From Pseudomonadota bacterium (GTDB lineage: Bacteria > Pseudomonadota > Alphaproteobacteria > Rhizobiales > Devosiaceae), in NCBI GenBank assembly GCA_023428425.1, contig JAEYYP010000314.1:1-24579 (forward strand): a DNA stretch of 24,579 bases, given 5' to 3'. Both the position numbers and the translations under genes were made by a program. Positions 15,243-23,999 of the stretch are shown here, one piece after another. Within the stretch, counting starts at the first letter, position 1; each line of letters opens with the position of its first letter. The notes under the pieces are model-generated. The model was given only the letters and a program-made list of their open reading frames with translations. It was not told the origin of the DNA and did no database searches.

Positions 15243-16298
15243 CTACTTCTTCGGCACGGGCTTGCTGATCAGCCCCAAACGGATGGCGCTCTCGGCCGAG
15301 GCGAGAATGGCTTCGCGGCCGGAGATATAGGGGCGACCGAGCAGCGCGACGCTCTTCCTGGGATCGTAGTGCTTCTCGTTGCCGATGTCGTCGATGATCT
15401 GCCGCGCCGAGCCGCCGAAGCGGGCGATGAGCTTGATGATCCAGTCCGGCGCACGCTTCTCGGTGATCGGCCAATCCGGGTACTTCTCCCGCAGGATGTC
15501 TGCGACCCCGTGGAACGGCAGGTACTCAGCGGTGGCCATGTAGCGTTCGCCCTTGCTCTCCGGCTTTTCGAGCGCGGCGATGTGGAGGGCGGCAACGTCG
15601 CGGACGTCCACAACGGCAAAGCCGTTGTTCGGCATAGCTGGGGTCCTGCCCTCGAGTAGACCGGTAGCGAGGCCGATCGAGATGGACGGGTCGCCGTCGA
15701 CGGCCGGCCCGACGATAGCGCCAGGGTGGATGGTGGTCAGTTCGAGGCCGTTGGCCTTGGCATAGGCCCAGGCGTTTCGCTCGGCCGTGGTCTTCCCGAC
15801 GCAATATGCCCACGTGTACTTCAGGTTCTCGAACTTGGTGAAGTACGTCTCATCGAAGACCTTCTTGCCGCCGGGCGTGGTGCCGTGGCCGTAGCCGACC
15901 GTCGCGACGGACGAGGTCATGATCACACGCTTGACGCCCGCCTGCTTAGCGAAACGCAGGATGCGCTCGGTCCCTTCGACAGCGGGCCGAATGACAAGAC
16001 TCTGGTCCTTGGGCTCATCGCCACGGATGGCGGCAGCGACGTGCATGACGGCCGAGACACCGTGCATGGCATCGCCCCAGCCCTTGTCGTCCAGTAGATC
16101 GGCCTCTACCAGTTCGAGCCGGCTGAGCGCTTCTTCACCAGTCTGCGTAGCGACACCCGCCCTCACCTCGGGGGCACGGCTCATCGAGCGGATGGTGCCA
16201 CGCACAGCGTAGCCCCCCTGCAGCAGCTGAATCACCACCCACTTGCCAACAAAGCCCGTCGCTCCGGTGACGAGGATCAATCCCTTGTCGGCCATCAT
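15243..16298 (-). CDS. NAD(P)-dependent epimerase/dehydratase (extended SDR, DFR-like aldehyde/ketone reductase)
   Basis: A 351-residue extended short-chain dehydrogenase/reductase. The Rossmann motif VTGATGFVGKW is at about 10-20, an RGTIRS stretch (about 33-38) carries the basic residue typical of NADPH users, VMHVAA is at about 84-89, SSV at about 129-131, and the catalytic pair is Tyr165/Lys169 (YCVGK). It most resembles dihydroflavonol-4-reductase-like and methylglyoxal/aldehyde reductases, so it probably reduces a carbonyl substrate that I cannot name. Start: two adjacent ATGs (16298 and 16295); AGGGGA spacing slightly favours the second. It converges on the P-loop gene with a 25-base gap that has no evident terminator. 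Confidence 0.9.
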   Translation of the reverse strand: MMADKGLILVTGATGFVGKWVVIQLLQGGYAVRGTIRSMSRAPEVRAGVATQTGEEALSRLELVEADLLDDKGWGDAMHGVSAVMHVAAAIRGDEPKDQSLVIRPAVEGTERILRFAKQAGVKRVIMTSSVATVGYGHGTTPGGKKVFDETYFTKFENLKYTWAYCVGKTTAERNAWAYAKANGLELTTIHPGAIVGPAVDGDPSISIGLATGLLEGRTPAMPNNGFAVVDVRDVAALHIAALEKPESKGERYMATAEYLPFHGVADILREKYPDWPITEKRAPDWIIKLIARFGGSARQIIDDIGNEKHYDPRKSVALLGRPYISGREAILASAESAIRLGLISKPVPKK

Positions 16299-16353
16299 GC
16301 GTTCCCCTGCTCTTCCCTACGTCCAAAGCCGTAGCGAAATACGTTCCGATTGC

Positions 16354-16383
16354 AAACGAAAAGGCGGCCTTGCGGGCCGCCTT
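16354..16383 (-). terminator. Intrinsic terminator of the ribosomal alpha operon
   Basis: On the minus strand a perfect 9-bp stem AAGGCGGCC/GGCCGCCTT (plus coordinates 16361-16369 and 16375-16383, 5-base loop) is followed by TTCGTTT (16354-16360). It lies 26 bases after the rplQ stop and separates the ribosomal operon from the SDR gene. Confidence 0.85.
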
Positions 16384-16409
16384 CCAGAACTCTCAGCGAG
16401 ACCCAACGC

Positions 16410-16832
16410 TTACGCGTCGGCGCCTTCATCCTCGCGGATTTCCACCGGGCCGCTGTCAAGGCCCTTAGCATCGGGGTCGCGATCGACCAGCTCGATGACC
16501 GCCATCGGGGCATTGTCGCCGTAGCGGAAGCCAGCCTTCAGAATGCGGGTGTAGCCACCCTGGCGTTCCTTGTAGCGCGGACCAACGGTGGCGAAGAGCT
16601 TCTGCCCCTGGGTCTCGTCACGCATCTGGGCGATAGCCTGACGACGGGCATGCAGGTCACCGCGCTTGCCGAGCGTAATCAGCTTCTCGACGATCGGACG
16701 CAGTTCCTTGGCCTTCGGCAAGGTGGTGACGATCTGCTCGTGCTTGATCAGCGAGGCAGACATGTTCGCGAACATGGCCTTGCGGTGGGCCGAGGTCCGG
16801 TTGAGCTTACGGTTGGTGTTACCGTGGCGCAT
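16410..16832 (-). CDS. rplQ: 50S ribosomal protein L17
   Basis: Structural protein of the large subunit near the peptide exit tunnel. The 140 residues begin [20 protein letters not shown], the L17 signature, and continue with a core containing [20 protein letters not shown] and an acidic C-terminal tail (REDEGADA) longer than in E. coli but usual in Alphaproteobacteria. It is the last gene of the rpsM-rpsK-rpoA-rplQ unit, followed directly by a strong terminator. Confidence 0.98.
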   Translation of the reverse strand: MRHGNTNRKLNRTSAHRKAMFANMSASLIKHEQIVTTLPKAKELRPIVEKLITLGKRGDLHARRQAIAQMRDETQGQKLFATVGPRYKERQGGYTRILKAGFRYGDNAPMAVIELVDRDPDAKGLDSGPVEIREDEGADA

Positions 16833-16891
16833 TTTGTTACTCCCTAAGGCCCGGGCGTCTCACGACGGGCGGTTGGCGGCTCGTGGCCTGC

Positions 16892-17911
16892 TTAATAGTG
16901 GTCTTCGTAGCGCTTGGCCAGATCGTCGATGTTCTCAGGCGGCCAGTTCGGCACGTCCATGCCGAGATGGAGCCCCATCTGGGCGAGAACTTCCTTGATC
17001 TCGTTGAGCGACTTGCGACCGAAGTTCGGAGTGCGGAGCATCTCGGCTTCGGTCTTCTGGATAAGGTCGCCGATGTAGACGATGTTGTCGTTCTTCAGGC
17101 AGTTCGCCGAACGGACCGACAGCTCGAGCTCGTCTACCTTCTTGAGCAGCGCCGGGTTGAAGGCGAGTTCCGGGACAGCGTCCTGGGCCTTCTCCTTGGT
17201 GGGCTCTTCGAAGTTGACGAAAACCGAAAGCTGATCCTGCAGGATACGCGCGGCGTAGGCCACGGCGTCTTCCGGCGAGATGGCGCCGTTGGTCTCGATG
17301 GTCAGCGTCAGCTTGTCCTTGTCGAGGCTTTCACCGGCGCGGGTCGCATCAACCTTGTAGGAGACGCGGCGGACCGGGGAGAACAGCGCATCGACCGGGA
17401 TGTAGCCGATCGGAGCATCGTCGGGACGGTTGCGATCGGCCGGGACGTAACCCTTGCCGGTGTTGACCGTGAACTCCATGTTGATCTCGGCGCCATCGTC
17501 GAGATGGCAGATCACGAGTTCGGGGTTCAGAACCTCGATGTCGCCCGAGACGCGGATATCGCCAGCGAGCACGGCGCCGGGGCCCTGCTTGGTCAGGCTG
17601 AGGCGCTTGGGGCCTTCACCCTGCATCTTGATGGCGATTTCCTTGACGTTCAGCACCAGATCGGTGATGTCTTCACGGACGCCCGGCAACGAGGAGAACT
17701 CGTGCAGGATGCCGTCGATCTGGATGGCAGTGACGGCAGCGCCCTGGAGTGAAGACAGCAGGACGCGACGGAGCGCGTTGCCCAGCGTCAGACCATAGCC
17801 GCGCTCCAGCGGCTCGGCGACCACCGAAGCCTGGCGGTGGTTGCTGCTGTCCGAAACGATGTCCAGTTTGGTCGGCTTGATAAGTTCCTGCCAGTTCCGC
17901 TGGATGGTCAC
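16892..17911 (-). CDS. rpoA: DNA-directed RNA polymerase subunit alpha
   Basis: Dimerises to nucleate RNA polymerase assembly; its C-terminal domain contacts UP elements and activators. The 339 residues comprise the N-terminal domain (about 1-235: [20 protein letters not shown] at about 40-59), a linker containing [20 protein letters not shown], and the alpha-CTD (about 250-325: [20 protein letters not shown], then [19 protein letters not shown]). Translation starts at a GTG (17909-17911) preceded by AAAGGA at about 8-base spacing. A hairpin-rich gap of about 100 bases separates it from rpsK. Confidence 0.98.
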   Translation of the reverse strand: MTIQRNWQELIKPTKLDIVSDSSNHRQASVVAEPLERGYGLTLGNALRRVLLSSLQGAAVTAIQIDGILHEFSSLPGVREDITDLVLNVKEIAIKMQGEGPKRLSLTKQGPGAVLAGDIRVSGDIEVLNPELVICHLDDGAEINMEFTVNTGKGYVPADRNRPDDAPIGYIPVDALFSPVRRVSYKVDATRAGESLDKDKLTLTIETNGAISPEDAVAYAARILQDQLSVFVNFEEPTKEKAQDAVPELAFNPALLKKVDELELSVRSANCLKNDNIVYIGDLIQKTEAEMLRTPNFGRKSLNEIKEVLAQMGLHLGMDVPNWPPENIDDLAKRYEDHY

Positions 17912-17930
17912 GGTGGTGTCCTTTCAAATG

Positions 17931-17994
17931 GGCGGTCCGCCTAACCGCCTGTTTAAAGCAATGTCCCTATCCCGGCGCGAGTGCGCGCGCCGGG
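17931..17994 (-). promoter_or_regulatory. Two intercistronic hairpins between rpsK and rpoA
   Basis: A 9-bp perfect stem CCCGGCGCG/CGCGCCGGG (17971-17979 and 17986-17994, 6-base loop) lies 20 bases after the rpsK stop. A 6-bp stem GGCGGT/ACCGCC (17931-17936 and 17944-17949) lies just upstream of the rpoA Shine-Dalgarno. Neither has a T-run. They may set mRNA processing or the ratio of rpoA to its ribosomal-protein neighbours. Confidence 0.4.
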
Positions 17995-18013
17995 AGATCA
18001 ACCGTGACGAGGG

Positions 18014-18406
18014 TTAGACGCGGCGACGCTTGCGCGGCCGGCAACCGTTGTGCGGGATCGAGGTGACATCGCGAATGCTGGTGACGTTGAAGCCAGCAGC
18101 CTGCCGCGCGCGCCGCGCCGACTCGCGACCCGAACCGGGACCACGCACTTCGACCTCGAGGGTCTTCATGCCGTGTTCCTGGGCCTTGCGGGCCGCGTCT
18201 TCAGCCGCAACCTGCGCGGCGTACGGGGTCGACTTACGCGACCCCTTGAAACCCATCACGCCCGAGGACGACCACGAGATCGTGTTGCCCTGCACATCGG
18301 TGATGGTGACCATGGTGTTGTTGAACGACGCATTCACGTGCGCCACACCGTTGGTGATGTTCTTGCGTTCCTTGCGCTTGACGCGCGCGACTTCTGGCTT
18401 TGCCAA
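18014..18406 (-). CDS. rpsK: 30S ribosomal protein S11
   Basis: Small-subunit platform protein near the E site. The 130-residue sequence is canonical: [18 protein letters not shown] (about 20-37), [20 protein letters not shown] (about 45-64) and the C-terminal [16 protein letters not shown]. Translation starts at TTG (18404-18406) preceded by AAGGAAG; no ATG gives the family N-terminus. It is cotranscribed with rpsM upstream and rpoA downstream. Confidence 0.98.
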   Translation of the reverse strand: MAKPEVARVKRKERKNITNGVAHVNASFNNTMVTITDVQGNTISWSSSGVMGFKGSRKSTPYAAQVAAEDAARKAQEHGMKTLEVEVRGPGSGRESARRARQAAGFNVTSIRDVTSIPHNGCRPRKRRRV

Positions 18407-18464
18407 TTTTCTTCCTTCAGTTCGATATCGACGCTGCCGTAGTTCCAGCAGCTACATCAGGACG

Positions 18465-18481
18465 GCGGAGAGGTGCTCCGC
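18465..18481 (-). promoter_or_regulatory. Small hairpin between rpsM and rpsK
   Basis: A 6-bp stem GCGGAG/CTCCGC (18465-18470 and 18476-18481) with a 5-base loop lies 8 bases after the rpsM stop codon. It has no T-run; it may protect the 3' end of the upstream message. Confidence 0.25.
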
Positions 18482-18489
18482 GCCCCGAA

Positions 18490-18858
18490 TTACTTCTTCT
18501 TGCCGGCGATCGGCTTGGCCGGACCCTTGCGGGTGCGGGCATTGGTGTGGGTGCGCTGGCCACGAACCGGCAGACCCTTGCGGTGACGCAAGCCACGGTA
18601 GTTGCCGAGGTCCATAAGCCGCTTGATGTTCATCGCCACGTTCCGGCGAAGATCGCCCTCAACGGTGTACTCGCGATCGATCGCCTCACGGATCTGAATG
18701 ACCTCAGCGTCAGTCAGCTCATTGACGCGACGCTCTGCCGGAATACCCACCTTGGTGGTGATGTCCGTCGCGAACTTCGGGCCGATGCCGTGAATGTACT
18801 GAAGCGCGATGACAACGCGCTTGTTGGTCGGGATGTTGACGCCAGCAATACGGGCCAC
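18490..18858 (-). CDS. rpsM: 30S ribosomal protein S13
   Basis: Head protein of the small subunit that contacts the large subunit and tRNA. The 122 residues start [20 protein letters not shown], contain the helix-hairpin-helix-like IHGIGPKFA (about 23-31), and end in the basic [20 protein letters not shown] tail. The start is GTG (18856-18858) with AAAGGAGAG 5 bases upstream. It heads the alpha-type unit; the 178-base gap before it, after adk, leaves room for a promoter. rpmJ, which lies between secY and rpsM in E. coli, is absent here. Confidence 0.98.
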   Translation of the reverse strand: MARIAGVNIPTNKRVVIALQYIHGIGPKFATDITTKVGIPAERRVNELTDAEVIQIREAIDREYTVEGDLRRNVAMNIKRLMDLGNYRGLRHRKGLPVRGQRTHTNARTRKGPAKPIAGKKK

Positions 18859-18881
18859 GTCCGCTCTCCTTTGGTCGGCGG

Positions 18882-18909
18882 GTTCTACACCGCCAGTTTA
18901 TAACGACAA
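18882..18909 (-). promoter_or_regulatory. Candidate internal promoter for rpsM-rpsK-rpoA-rplQ
   Basis: On the minus strand TTGTCG (18904-18909), a 16-base spacer and TAGAAC (18882-18887) match four of six bases in each consensus hexamer, about 24 bases upstream of the rpsM GTG. It lies in the 178-base adk-rpsM gap, the longest gap in the ribosomal cluster. This is a match by eye, not a firm call. Confidence 0.25.
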
Positions 18910-19036
18910 GGGACCGGATTCCTGGCCCTCAACTCAACCGAGGAACCGAATCCAGCCCAATAATCCATGAGACTGGCGCGGTTCATAGAGGCAAGGTCTG
19001 CCGGAGTCAACCGGCCATCCCCTGCCCCGCTACATA

Positions 19037-19600
19037 CTAGTTATGCACGGCGCGGCGAATGGCCGCCGTCACCTCGTCGACGGGCTGCATGCCGTCCACT
19101 GACTTCAACAGCCCCTTGCCACGGTAGAAGTCGACAAGCGGCGCCGTCTGTTCGGAGTAGACCGCAAGGCGATTCCGGATGACGTCCGGGTTGTCGTCAG
19201 CGCGGTTGCTTTCCTTGGAACGGTTGATGACCCGCGCCACCAGCACTTCGGCATCAGCGGTGATCTCGATGACGGCATCGAGGCCCATGCCCTTGTCGGC
19301 GAGCATCTGGTCGAGCGCTCCAGCCTGCGGAATAGTCCGCGGGAAGCCATCGAGGATGAAGCCGGGCTTGCAGTCCTCCTGATCGAGGCGCTCAGAAACG
19401 ATCCCGTTGACGATGTCGTCCGACACCAGGTCGCCGCGGTCCATGATCTCCTTGGCGGCAAGGCCCATCGGCGTCTTGTCCGCGATGGCAGCGCGCAGGA
19501 TGTTGCCGGTCGACAACTGCGGGATGCCGTAGGCCTTCACCAGGATCTCGGCCTGCGTACCCTTGCCCGCACCCGGCGGGCCCAGAAGGATCAACCTCAT
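19037..19600 (-). CDS. adk: Adenylate kinase (short form)
   Basis: Catalyses ATP + AMP = 2 ADP in the cytoplasm. It has the P-loop [11 protein letters not shown] (7-17), the AMP-binding [11 protein letters not shown] (about 29-39), [10 protein letters not shown] (about 80-89), and a C-terminal [12 protein letters not shown]. At 187 residues it is the short type: the LID is a brief loop ([18 protein letters not shown]) with no zinc cysteines, common in Alphaproteobacteria. Its ATG overlaps the secY stop by 4 bases, so it is translationally coupled to secY. The stop is TAG at 19037-19039. Confidence 0.98.
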   Translation of the reverse strand: MRLILLGPPGAGKGTQAEILVKAYGIPQLSTGNILRAAIADKTPMGLAAKEIMDRGDLVSDDIVNGIVSERLDQEDCKPGFILDGFPRTIPQAGALDQMLADKGMGLDAVIEITADAEVLVARVINRSKESNRADDNPDVIRNRLAVYSEQTAPLVDFYRGKGLLKSVDGMQPVDEVTAAIRRAVHN

Positions 19601-20934
19601 TTGTTACGACGCCCCCCAAGACGCGACCGCTTGACCAAGCCTTCGTACTGCTGCGCGATCAGATGACTCTGAATCTGGCTGACCGTGTCCAGCGTCACCG
19701 TCACCATGATCAACAGCGAGGTACCGCCGATGAACTGGCTGACATTGAGCTGGCTGTGGATCAACTCGGGGATCAGCGCGACCACCGTGAGATAGAGCGC
19801 ACCAACCACCGTGATGCGTGTGAGCACGTAGTCGATGTACTGCGCCGTACGCTCGCCGGGGCGGATGCCCGGAATGAAGCCACCAGACCGCTTCAGGTTG
19901 TCGGCAGTATCGGTCGGGTTGAACACGATCGAGGTATAGAAGAAGGCGAAGAAGATGATCAGCGCGGCGAACAGCAAGATATAGAGCGGCTGGCCACGAC
20001 CGAGCACGGCCGCCGTAACCTGCAGCCACTGCGGGGCATCACCCTGCGCCGCGAACGACGCAATGGTTGCCGGCAGCAACAACAAGGACGAACCGAAGAT
20101 CACCGGGATCACGCCCGAGGTGTTGAGCTTGAGCGGCAGGTGCGACGTGTCGCCCTGGAACATCTTGTTGCCCACCTGACGCTTCGGATACTGGATCAGC
20201 AGCCGGCGCTGGGCGCGCTCGAAGAACACGATCACCGCGATCACGACGATCGCAAGCAGTGGAATGCCGAAGCCCCAGAAGGCAGCGATGCTACCCTGGC
20301 GGGTGAGTTCAAGCGTCTCGATGACAGTTCCAGGCAGATTGGCCACGATGCCGGCGAAGATGATCAGCGAGATGCCGTTACCGACGCCTCGCGATGTGAT
20401 CTGTTCACCGAGCCACATCAGGAACATCGTGCCACCAACGAGCGTGATGACAGTCGAGATCTGGAAGAACAGGCCCGGGTTCAGCACCACACCCTGGCTC
20501 GCCTCGAGGCCACGAGCAATGCCGTACGCCTGAACCGTGCAGAACACCACGGCGAGGTACCGGGTGTACTGGTTGATCTTGCGGCGGCCAGACTCGCCTT
20601 CCTTCTTGAGGGCCTCCAGCCGCGGCGACGCGGACGAGACCACCTGAACGACGATGGACGCGGTGATGTACGGAATAAGGTTCAGCGCGAAAATGGCCAT
20701 GCGCTGCACGGCGCCGCCGGCAAAGACGTCGAACATGCCAGCGATACCTTGCGAGGCATTCTCGAAGCTCTGCGCATAGGCATCGGGATCGATGCCCGGC
20801 ACCGGTATGTAGGTGCCGAGACGGTAGACCAGCAGCGCCAGCACGGTAAACAGGATGCGCTGCTGCAGGACCTTCGCCTTGGCGAAGGTCGAGAAATTGA
20901 GGTTTCTGGCCAGCTGTTCGGCTGCGGACGCCAT
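19597..20934 (-). CDS. secY: Preprotein translocase subunit SecY
   Basis: Channel-forming subunit of the SecYEG inner-membrane translocon. The 445-residue protein has ten predicted transmembrane segments. The plug and TM2 region includes [20 protein letters not shown] (about 49-68), and the signatures [20 protein letters not shown] (about 177-196) and [17 protein letters not shown] are present, as is the cytoplasmic C-terminal [10 protein letters not shown]. It starts at ATG 20934 with GGGAG 5 bases upstream. It lies 112 bases after rplO, a gap filled by two hairpins, and overlaps adk by 4 bases. Confidence 0.98.
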   Translation of the reverse strand: MASAAEQLARNLNFSTFAKAKVLQQRILFTVLALLVYRLGTYIPVPGIDPDAYAQSFENASQGIAGMFDVFAGGAVQRMAIFALNLIPYITASIVVQVVSSASPRLEALKKEGESGRRKINQYTRYLAVVFCTVQAYGIARGLEASQGVVLNPGLFFQISTVITLVGGTMFLMWLGEQITSRGVGNGISLIIFAGIVANLPGTVIETLELTRQGSIAAFWGFGIPLLAIVVIAVIVFFERAQRRLLIQYPKRQVGNKMFQGDTSHLPLKLNTSGVIPVIFGSSLLLLPATIASFAAQGDAPQWLQVTAAVLGRGQPLYILLFAALIIFFAFFYTSIVFNPTDTADNLKRSGGFIPGIRPGERTAQYIDYVLTRITVVGALYLTVVALIPELIHSQLNVSQFIGGTSLLIMVTVTLDTVSQIQSHLIAQQYEGLVKRSRLGGRRNK

Positions 20935-20955
20935 GCTCGCTCCCTATCGAACCAA

Positions 20956-21028
20956 AGCGAAAGTCCCGTTCTTAGCGGGCTTTCGCTCCAGTTCCAAAGA
21001 TTGTCGCGGGACCGAGGATGATCCCGCG
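20956..21028 (-). promoter_or_regulatory. Tandem hairpins in the rplO-secY gap
   Basis: First, in transcription order, is a perfect 7-bp stem CGCGGGA/TCCCGCG (21005-21011 and 21022-21028, 10-base loop). Second is a stem of about 12 bp, AGCGAAAG(T)CCCG/CGGGCTTTCGCT (20956-20968 and 20976-20987) with one bulged T, ending about 22 bases before the secY ATG. The second resembles a terminator hairpin without a full T-run. They suggest attenuation or mRNA processing ahead of secY. Confidence 0.45.
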
Positions 21029-21046
21029 GTAGTCGGCGGGCGCGAG

Positions 21047-21535
21047 TTAAGCGTCAGCCTTGGTTTCTTCTGCCTTGGGCATATCGACCTTGCCGCCCGC
21101 CGCTTCAATAGCCGCGAGGGCACCCTTGGTCGCATGGGCAACCTTGAAGGTCACCTTCTTGGCAGTGAAACCGGCATTGCCGATGAGGCGGACGCCGTCA
21201 AGCTCGCGACGGATCACACCGGCGGCGACGAGCGCCTTGGCATCGATCACGCCCTTGGCGTCGAGCTTGCCCGAGTCGATGTAGGCCTGCACCCGGTCGA
21301 TGCGGAGCTGGTTGAAGTGCGACGGGTTCGGCACATTGAAACCGCGCTTCGGCATACGCATGTGGAGCGGCATCTGACCGCCTTCGAAGCCGTTGATGGC
21401 AACGCCGGAGCGTGCCGTCTGGCCCTTGCCACCACGGCCGCCGGTCTTGCCGACGCCCGAGCCGATGCCACGGCCGACGCGCACGCGCTTCTTGTTGGCG
21501 CCCGGGTTGTCCCGGAGATCGTTCAAACGAGTCAT
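21047..21535 (-). CDS. rplO: 50S ribosomal protein L15
   Basis: Large-subunit assembly protein. The 162 residues start [20 protein letters not shown], with the Gly-rich [20 protein letters not shown] (about 23-42) that threads into 23S rRNA, and [11 protein letters not shown] (about 59-69). The C-terminus is acidic ([10 protein letters not shown]), as in many rhizobia-like bacteria. It follows rpmD by 12 bases and is the last gene before the hairpin-rich gap ahead of secY. Confidence 0.98.
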   Translation of the reverse strand: MTRLNDLRDNPGANKKRVRVGRGIGSGVGKTGGRGGKGQTARSGVAINGFEGGQMPLHMRMPKRGFNVPNPSHFNQLRIDRVQAYIDSGKLDAKGVIDAKALVAAGVIRRELDGVRLIGNAGFTAKKVTFKVAHATKGALAAIEAAGGKVDMPKAEETKADA

Positions 21536-21547
21536 TGGTTCTCGTCC

Positions 21548-21736
21548 TTACTTGGCGTCGACGACGCGCACGAGGTGCGGGATCTTGTTGATCATGCCGC
21601 GGACCTCGGGGGTGTCCTTGAGGGTGGACTGGCGCCGGATCTTGTTCAGCCCCAGGCCAATGAGGGTCGCACGCTGATCCGCCGGGCGGCGGGTCGGGCT
21701 GGCGATCTGCTCGATGGTGACGGTCTTGTCGGCCAT
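21548..21736 (-). CDS. rpmD: 50S ribosomal protein L30
   Basis: Small large-subunit protein of 62 residues: [20 protein letters not shown], then [20 protein letters not shown] and [20 protein letters not shown], which is the complete L30 fold. The start is the ATG at 21736 with GGAG 7 bases upstream; an in-frame TTG at 21742 would add two residues but has no suitable Shine-Dalgarno spacing. It lies between rpsE and rplO, as in E. coli. Confidence 0.97.
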   Translation of the reverse strand: MADKTVTIEQIASPTRRPADQRATLIGLGLNKIRRQSTLKDTPEVRGMINKIPHLVRVVDAK

Positions 21737-21750
21737 TTCCAAACTCCGGA

Positions 21751-22278
21751 TCAGGCTTCGGCGGTCTCGCCACGACGCGCCTGCAGGTCGGAGACCTTCA
21801 GGCCGCGGCGGGCGGCAACCGAACGCGGGCTATCGACACGCTTCAGCGCATCGAAGGTGGCCCGCACCATGTTGTAGGGATTGGCGGTGCCCTGCGACTT
21901 GGCGACGATGTCGTTGACGCCGAGCGTCTCGAACACGGCGCGCATCGGGCCGCCGGCGATGATGCCGGTGCCGGGAACGGCGGCGCGGAGGATGACCTTG
22001 CCGGCGCCGTGGTGACCCACGACATCGTGGTGCAGCGTGCGAGCTTCACGCAGCGGCACGCGGATCATCTGGCGCTTGGCCTGCTCGGTCGCCTTGCGGA
22101 TGGCCTCAGGCACTTCACGCGCCTTGCCGTGACCGAAACCGACGCGCCCCTTCTGGTCGCCGACAACGACGAGGGCGGCAAAGCCGAAACGACGGCCACC
22201 CTTCACCACCTTGGCCACGCGGTTGATGTGGACCAGGCGATCCACGAACTCGCTATCGCGCTCTTGAACGTCTCTCAT
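21751..22278 (-). CDS. rpsE: 30S ribosomal protein S5
   Basis: Small-subunit protein involved in decoding accuracy and helicase activity at the mRNA entry. The 175 residues contain the S5 double-stranded RNA-binding fold: [20 protein letters not shown] (about 16-35), [20 protein letters not shown] (about 39-58), and the C-terminal [20 protein letters not shown]. The segment [18 protein letters not shown] is typical of Hyphomicrobiales. The N-terminal tail before ERDSEF is shorter than in some relatives, but no better upstream start was evident. It lies between rplR and rpmD. Confidence 0.98.
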   Translation of the reverse strand: MRDVQERDSEFVDRLVHINRVAKVVKGGRRFGFAALVVVGDQKGRVGFGHGKAREVPEAIRKATEQAKRQMIRVPLREARTLHHDVVGHHGAGKVILRAAVPGTGIIAGGPMRAVFETLGVNDIVAKSQGTANPYNMVRATFDALKRVDSPRSVAARRGLKVSDLQARRGETAEA

Positions 22279-22297
22279 ATTATTTCCTTCCGCGCGA

Positions 22298-22660
22298 TCA
22301 GAACTGGAGGCCGGCTTCGCGAGCCGCGTCGCCGAGGGCCTTCACACGGCCGTGGTAGATGTAGGCGCCACGATCGAACACGACCTCGGAGACCTTGGCG
22401 GCAAGACCGCGCTCGGCGACCAGCTTGCCGACCGTGGCAGCAGCTTCGGCGGTCGACCCATTCTTGAGCGACGCCTTGACGTCCTTGTCGATGGTCGAGG
22501 CCTGGGCAATAGTACGGCCCGAGGCGTCGTCGATGATCTGGGCGTAGATGTTCTTGCCCGTGCGGTGCACGGACAGACGCGGACGGCCATTATTGTTGGC
22601 CTTGAGCGCCTTGCGGACGCGAGCCTTGCGGCGATCCGCTCCTTTGAGCTTGGCTTCCAT
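22298..22660 (-). CDS. rplR: 50S ribosomal protein L18
   Basis: Binds 5S rRNA together with L5 and L25. Of 120 residues, the N-terminus is strongly basic ([20 protein letters not shown]), then the core [20 protein letters not shown] (about 32-51), and the conserved C-terminal [20 protein letters not shown] followed by AREAGLQF. It lies 12 bases after rplF and 19 before rpsE. No oddities. Confidence 0.98.
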   Translation of the reverse strand: MEAKLKGADRRKARVRKALKANNNGRPRLSVHRTGKNIYAQIIDDASGRTIAQASTIDKDVKASLKNGSTAEAAATVGKLVAERGLAAKVSEVVFDRGAYIYHGRVKALGDAAREAGLQF

Positions 22661-22672
22661 CTCAGCGCTTCC

Positions 22673-23206
22673 TTATTTCTTCTTGCCTTCTTTGCGCGCG
22701 ATGTACTCGCCCGCATAGCGCACACCCTTGCCCTTGTAGGGCTCCGGCGGACGCCAGCCGCGAATGTCGGCCGCAACCTGGCCCACCTGCTGCTTGTCGA
22801 TGCCGGTGATCACCACTTCGGTCTGCGTCGGGGCCGCAATCGTGATGCCCTTGGGCGTCTCGAAGACGACTTCGTGCGAGAAGCCGAGCGACAGCTTCAG
22901 ATCCTTGCCCTGCATGGCAGCGCGGTAACCCACGCCCTGGATCTGCAGCTTCTTCTCGAAGCCGACGCTGACGCCGACGACAAGATTGTTGATCAGGGCA
23001 CGGGTCGTCCCCCAGGCAGCGCGAGCCGCAGTGCTCTCATCGACGGGCTCGATGACAATGCCGGCGTCGGTCTGCTTGGCGTTCACGATATCCATGAGCG
23101 TCAGCGACTGCTCGCCCTTCGGCCCCTTTGCGGTGACCGTGCGATCGTTGATCGTGACGGTAACGCCACTGACCGGTGCGATCGGCTTTTTGCCTGTTCG
23201 GGACAT
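22673..23206 (-). CDS. rplF: 50S ribosomal protein L6
   Basis: Large-subunit protein near the sarcin-ricin loop and factor-binding site. The 177 residues begin [20 protein letters not shown], contain [20 protein letters not shown] (about 59-78), and end with the signature [20 protein letters not shown] plus a lysine tail. It lies between rpsH (58-base gap) and rplR (12-base gap). Confidence 0.98.
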   Translation of the reverse strand: MSRTGKKPIAPVSGVTVTINDRTVTAKGPKGEQSLTLMDIVNAKQTDAGIVIEPVDESTAARAAWGTTRALINNLVVGVSVGFEKKLQIQGVGYRAAMQGKDLKLSLGFSHEVVFETPKGITIAAPTQTEVVITGIDKQQVGQVAADIRGWRPPEPYKGKGVRYAGEYIARKEGKKK

Positions 23207-23264
23207 TCTTGTTCAGTTCCTTTGAGTCATCGTCACACCGACAACTTCCAAGACCACTTGGGTC

Positions 23265-23663
23265 TTAGAAGACGCGGCAGAGTACCTCGCCGCCCAGGTT
23301 CTGGGCCTTAGCTTCGTGATCGGCCATCACGCCCTTGGGAGTCGAGAGGATCGACACGCCAAGGCCATTCGCGACCGAGGGGATGTTCTTGACCGACGCA
23401 TAGACACGACGGCCCGGACGCGAGACACGCTCGATTGTCCGGATAACCGGCTGATTGTCGGAGTATTTCAGCTCGATATCGTACTGCAGCACGCCGTTGT
23501 CCATCGCGGACTCCGAGTAGCCGCGGATGAAACCTTCGGACTGCAGCACGTCGAGCACGCGACCGCGCAGGGTCGAGGCCGGGGTCGTGACTGTATCGCG
23601 ACGACGCATCTGAGCGTTGCGGATACGGGTCAGCATGTCGCCGATCGGATCAGAGATTGCCAT
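23265..23663 (-). CDS. rpsH: 30S ribosomal protein S8
   Basis: Primary 16S rRNA-binding protein of the central domain; in E. coli it is also the autogenous repressor of the spc operon. The 132 residues begin [20 protein letters not shown] and contain [15 protein letters not shown] [20 protein letters not shown] (about 79-98) and the typical C-terminal [20 protein letters not shown], then [10 protein letters not shown] small AAGACC/GGTCTT hairpin (23250-23255 and 23261-23266) overlaps its stop codon. Whether S8 autoregulation operates here cannot be judged. Confidence 0.98.
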   Translation of the reverse strand: MAISDPIGDMLTRIRNAQMRRRDTVTTPASTLRGRVLDVLQSEGFIRGYSESAMDNGVLQYDIELKYSDNQPVIRTIERVSRPGRRVYASVKNIPSVANGLGVSILSTPKGVMADHEAKAQNLGGEVLCRVF

Positions 23664-23675
23664 GGTGTTCTCTCC

Positions 23676-23981
23676 TTACCAGCTCGACTTGACCATGCCG
23701 GGGATCAGGCCCAGGCTACCCAGCTGGCGCAGCGCGATACGGCTGAGCTTGAGCTTGCGGTAGTAGCCACGCGGGCGACCGGTCAGCTCGCAGCGGTTGT
23801 GCACGCGGTTCTCGGCCGAGTTGCGCGGCAGCGCGGCGAGCTTGAGTTGGGCCGCGAAGCGCTCTTCGAGCGATACCTTCTGGTCCATCACGATGGCCTT
23901 GAGCTTGGCGCGCTTGGGAGCGAGCTGCTTGGAAAGGCGCTTGCGCTTGTTGTTCTTCTCGATGGAGCTGGTCTTTGCCAT
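23676..23981 (-). CDS. rpsN: 30S ribosomal protein S14 (zinc-independent type)
   Basis: Small-subunit head protein of 101 residues, the long form lacking the zinc-binding CxxC pairs. It starts [20 protein letters not shown] and ends in the signature [20 protein letters not shown] followed by [19 protein letters not shown]. The length and missing cysteines show this is the C-minus paralogue that is the standard S14 in Proteobacteria. It lies 18 bases after rplE and 12 before rpsH. Confidence 0.98.
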   Translation of the reverse strand: MAKTSSIEKNNKRKRLSKQLAPKRAKLKAIVMDQKVSLEERFAAQLKLAALPRNSAENRVHNRCELTGRPRGYYRKLKLSRIALRQLGSLGLIPGMVKSSW

Positions 23982-23999
23982 GTCCGGTCCTTTCTTCCG

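Noticed and set aside
18859..19036. Missing rpmJ (L36) between secY/adk and rpsM, and missing rpsD after rpsK, as gene losses
   Set aside because: Alphaproteobacteria normally carry these genes elsewhere; the arrangement is the usual one for the class.
22352..23311. A 319-codon plus-strand frame opposite rplR and rplF
   Set aside because: It runs antisense across two ribosomal protein genes and their intergenic gap and matches nothing I recognise.
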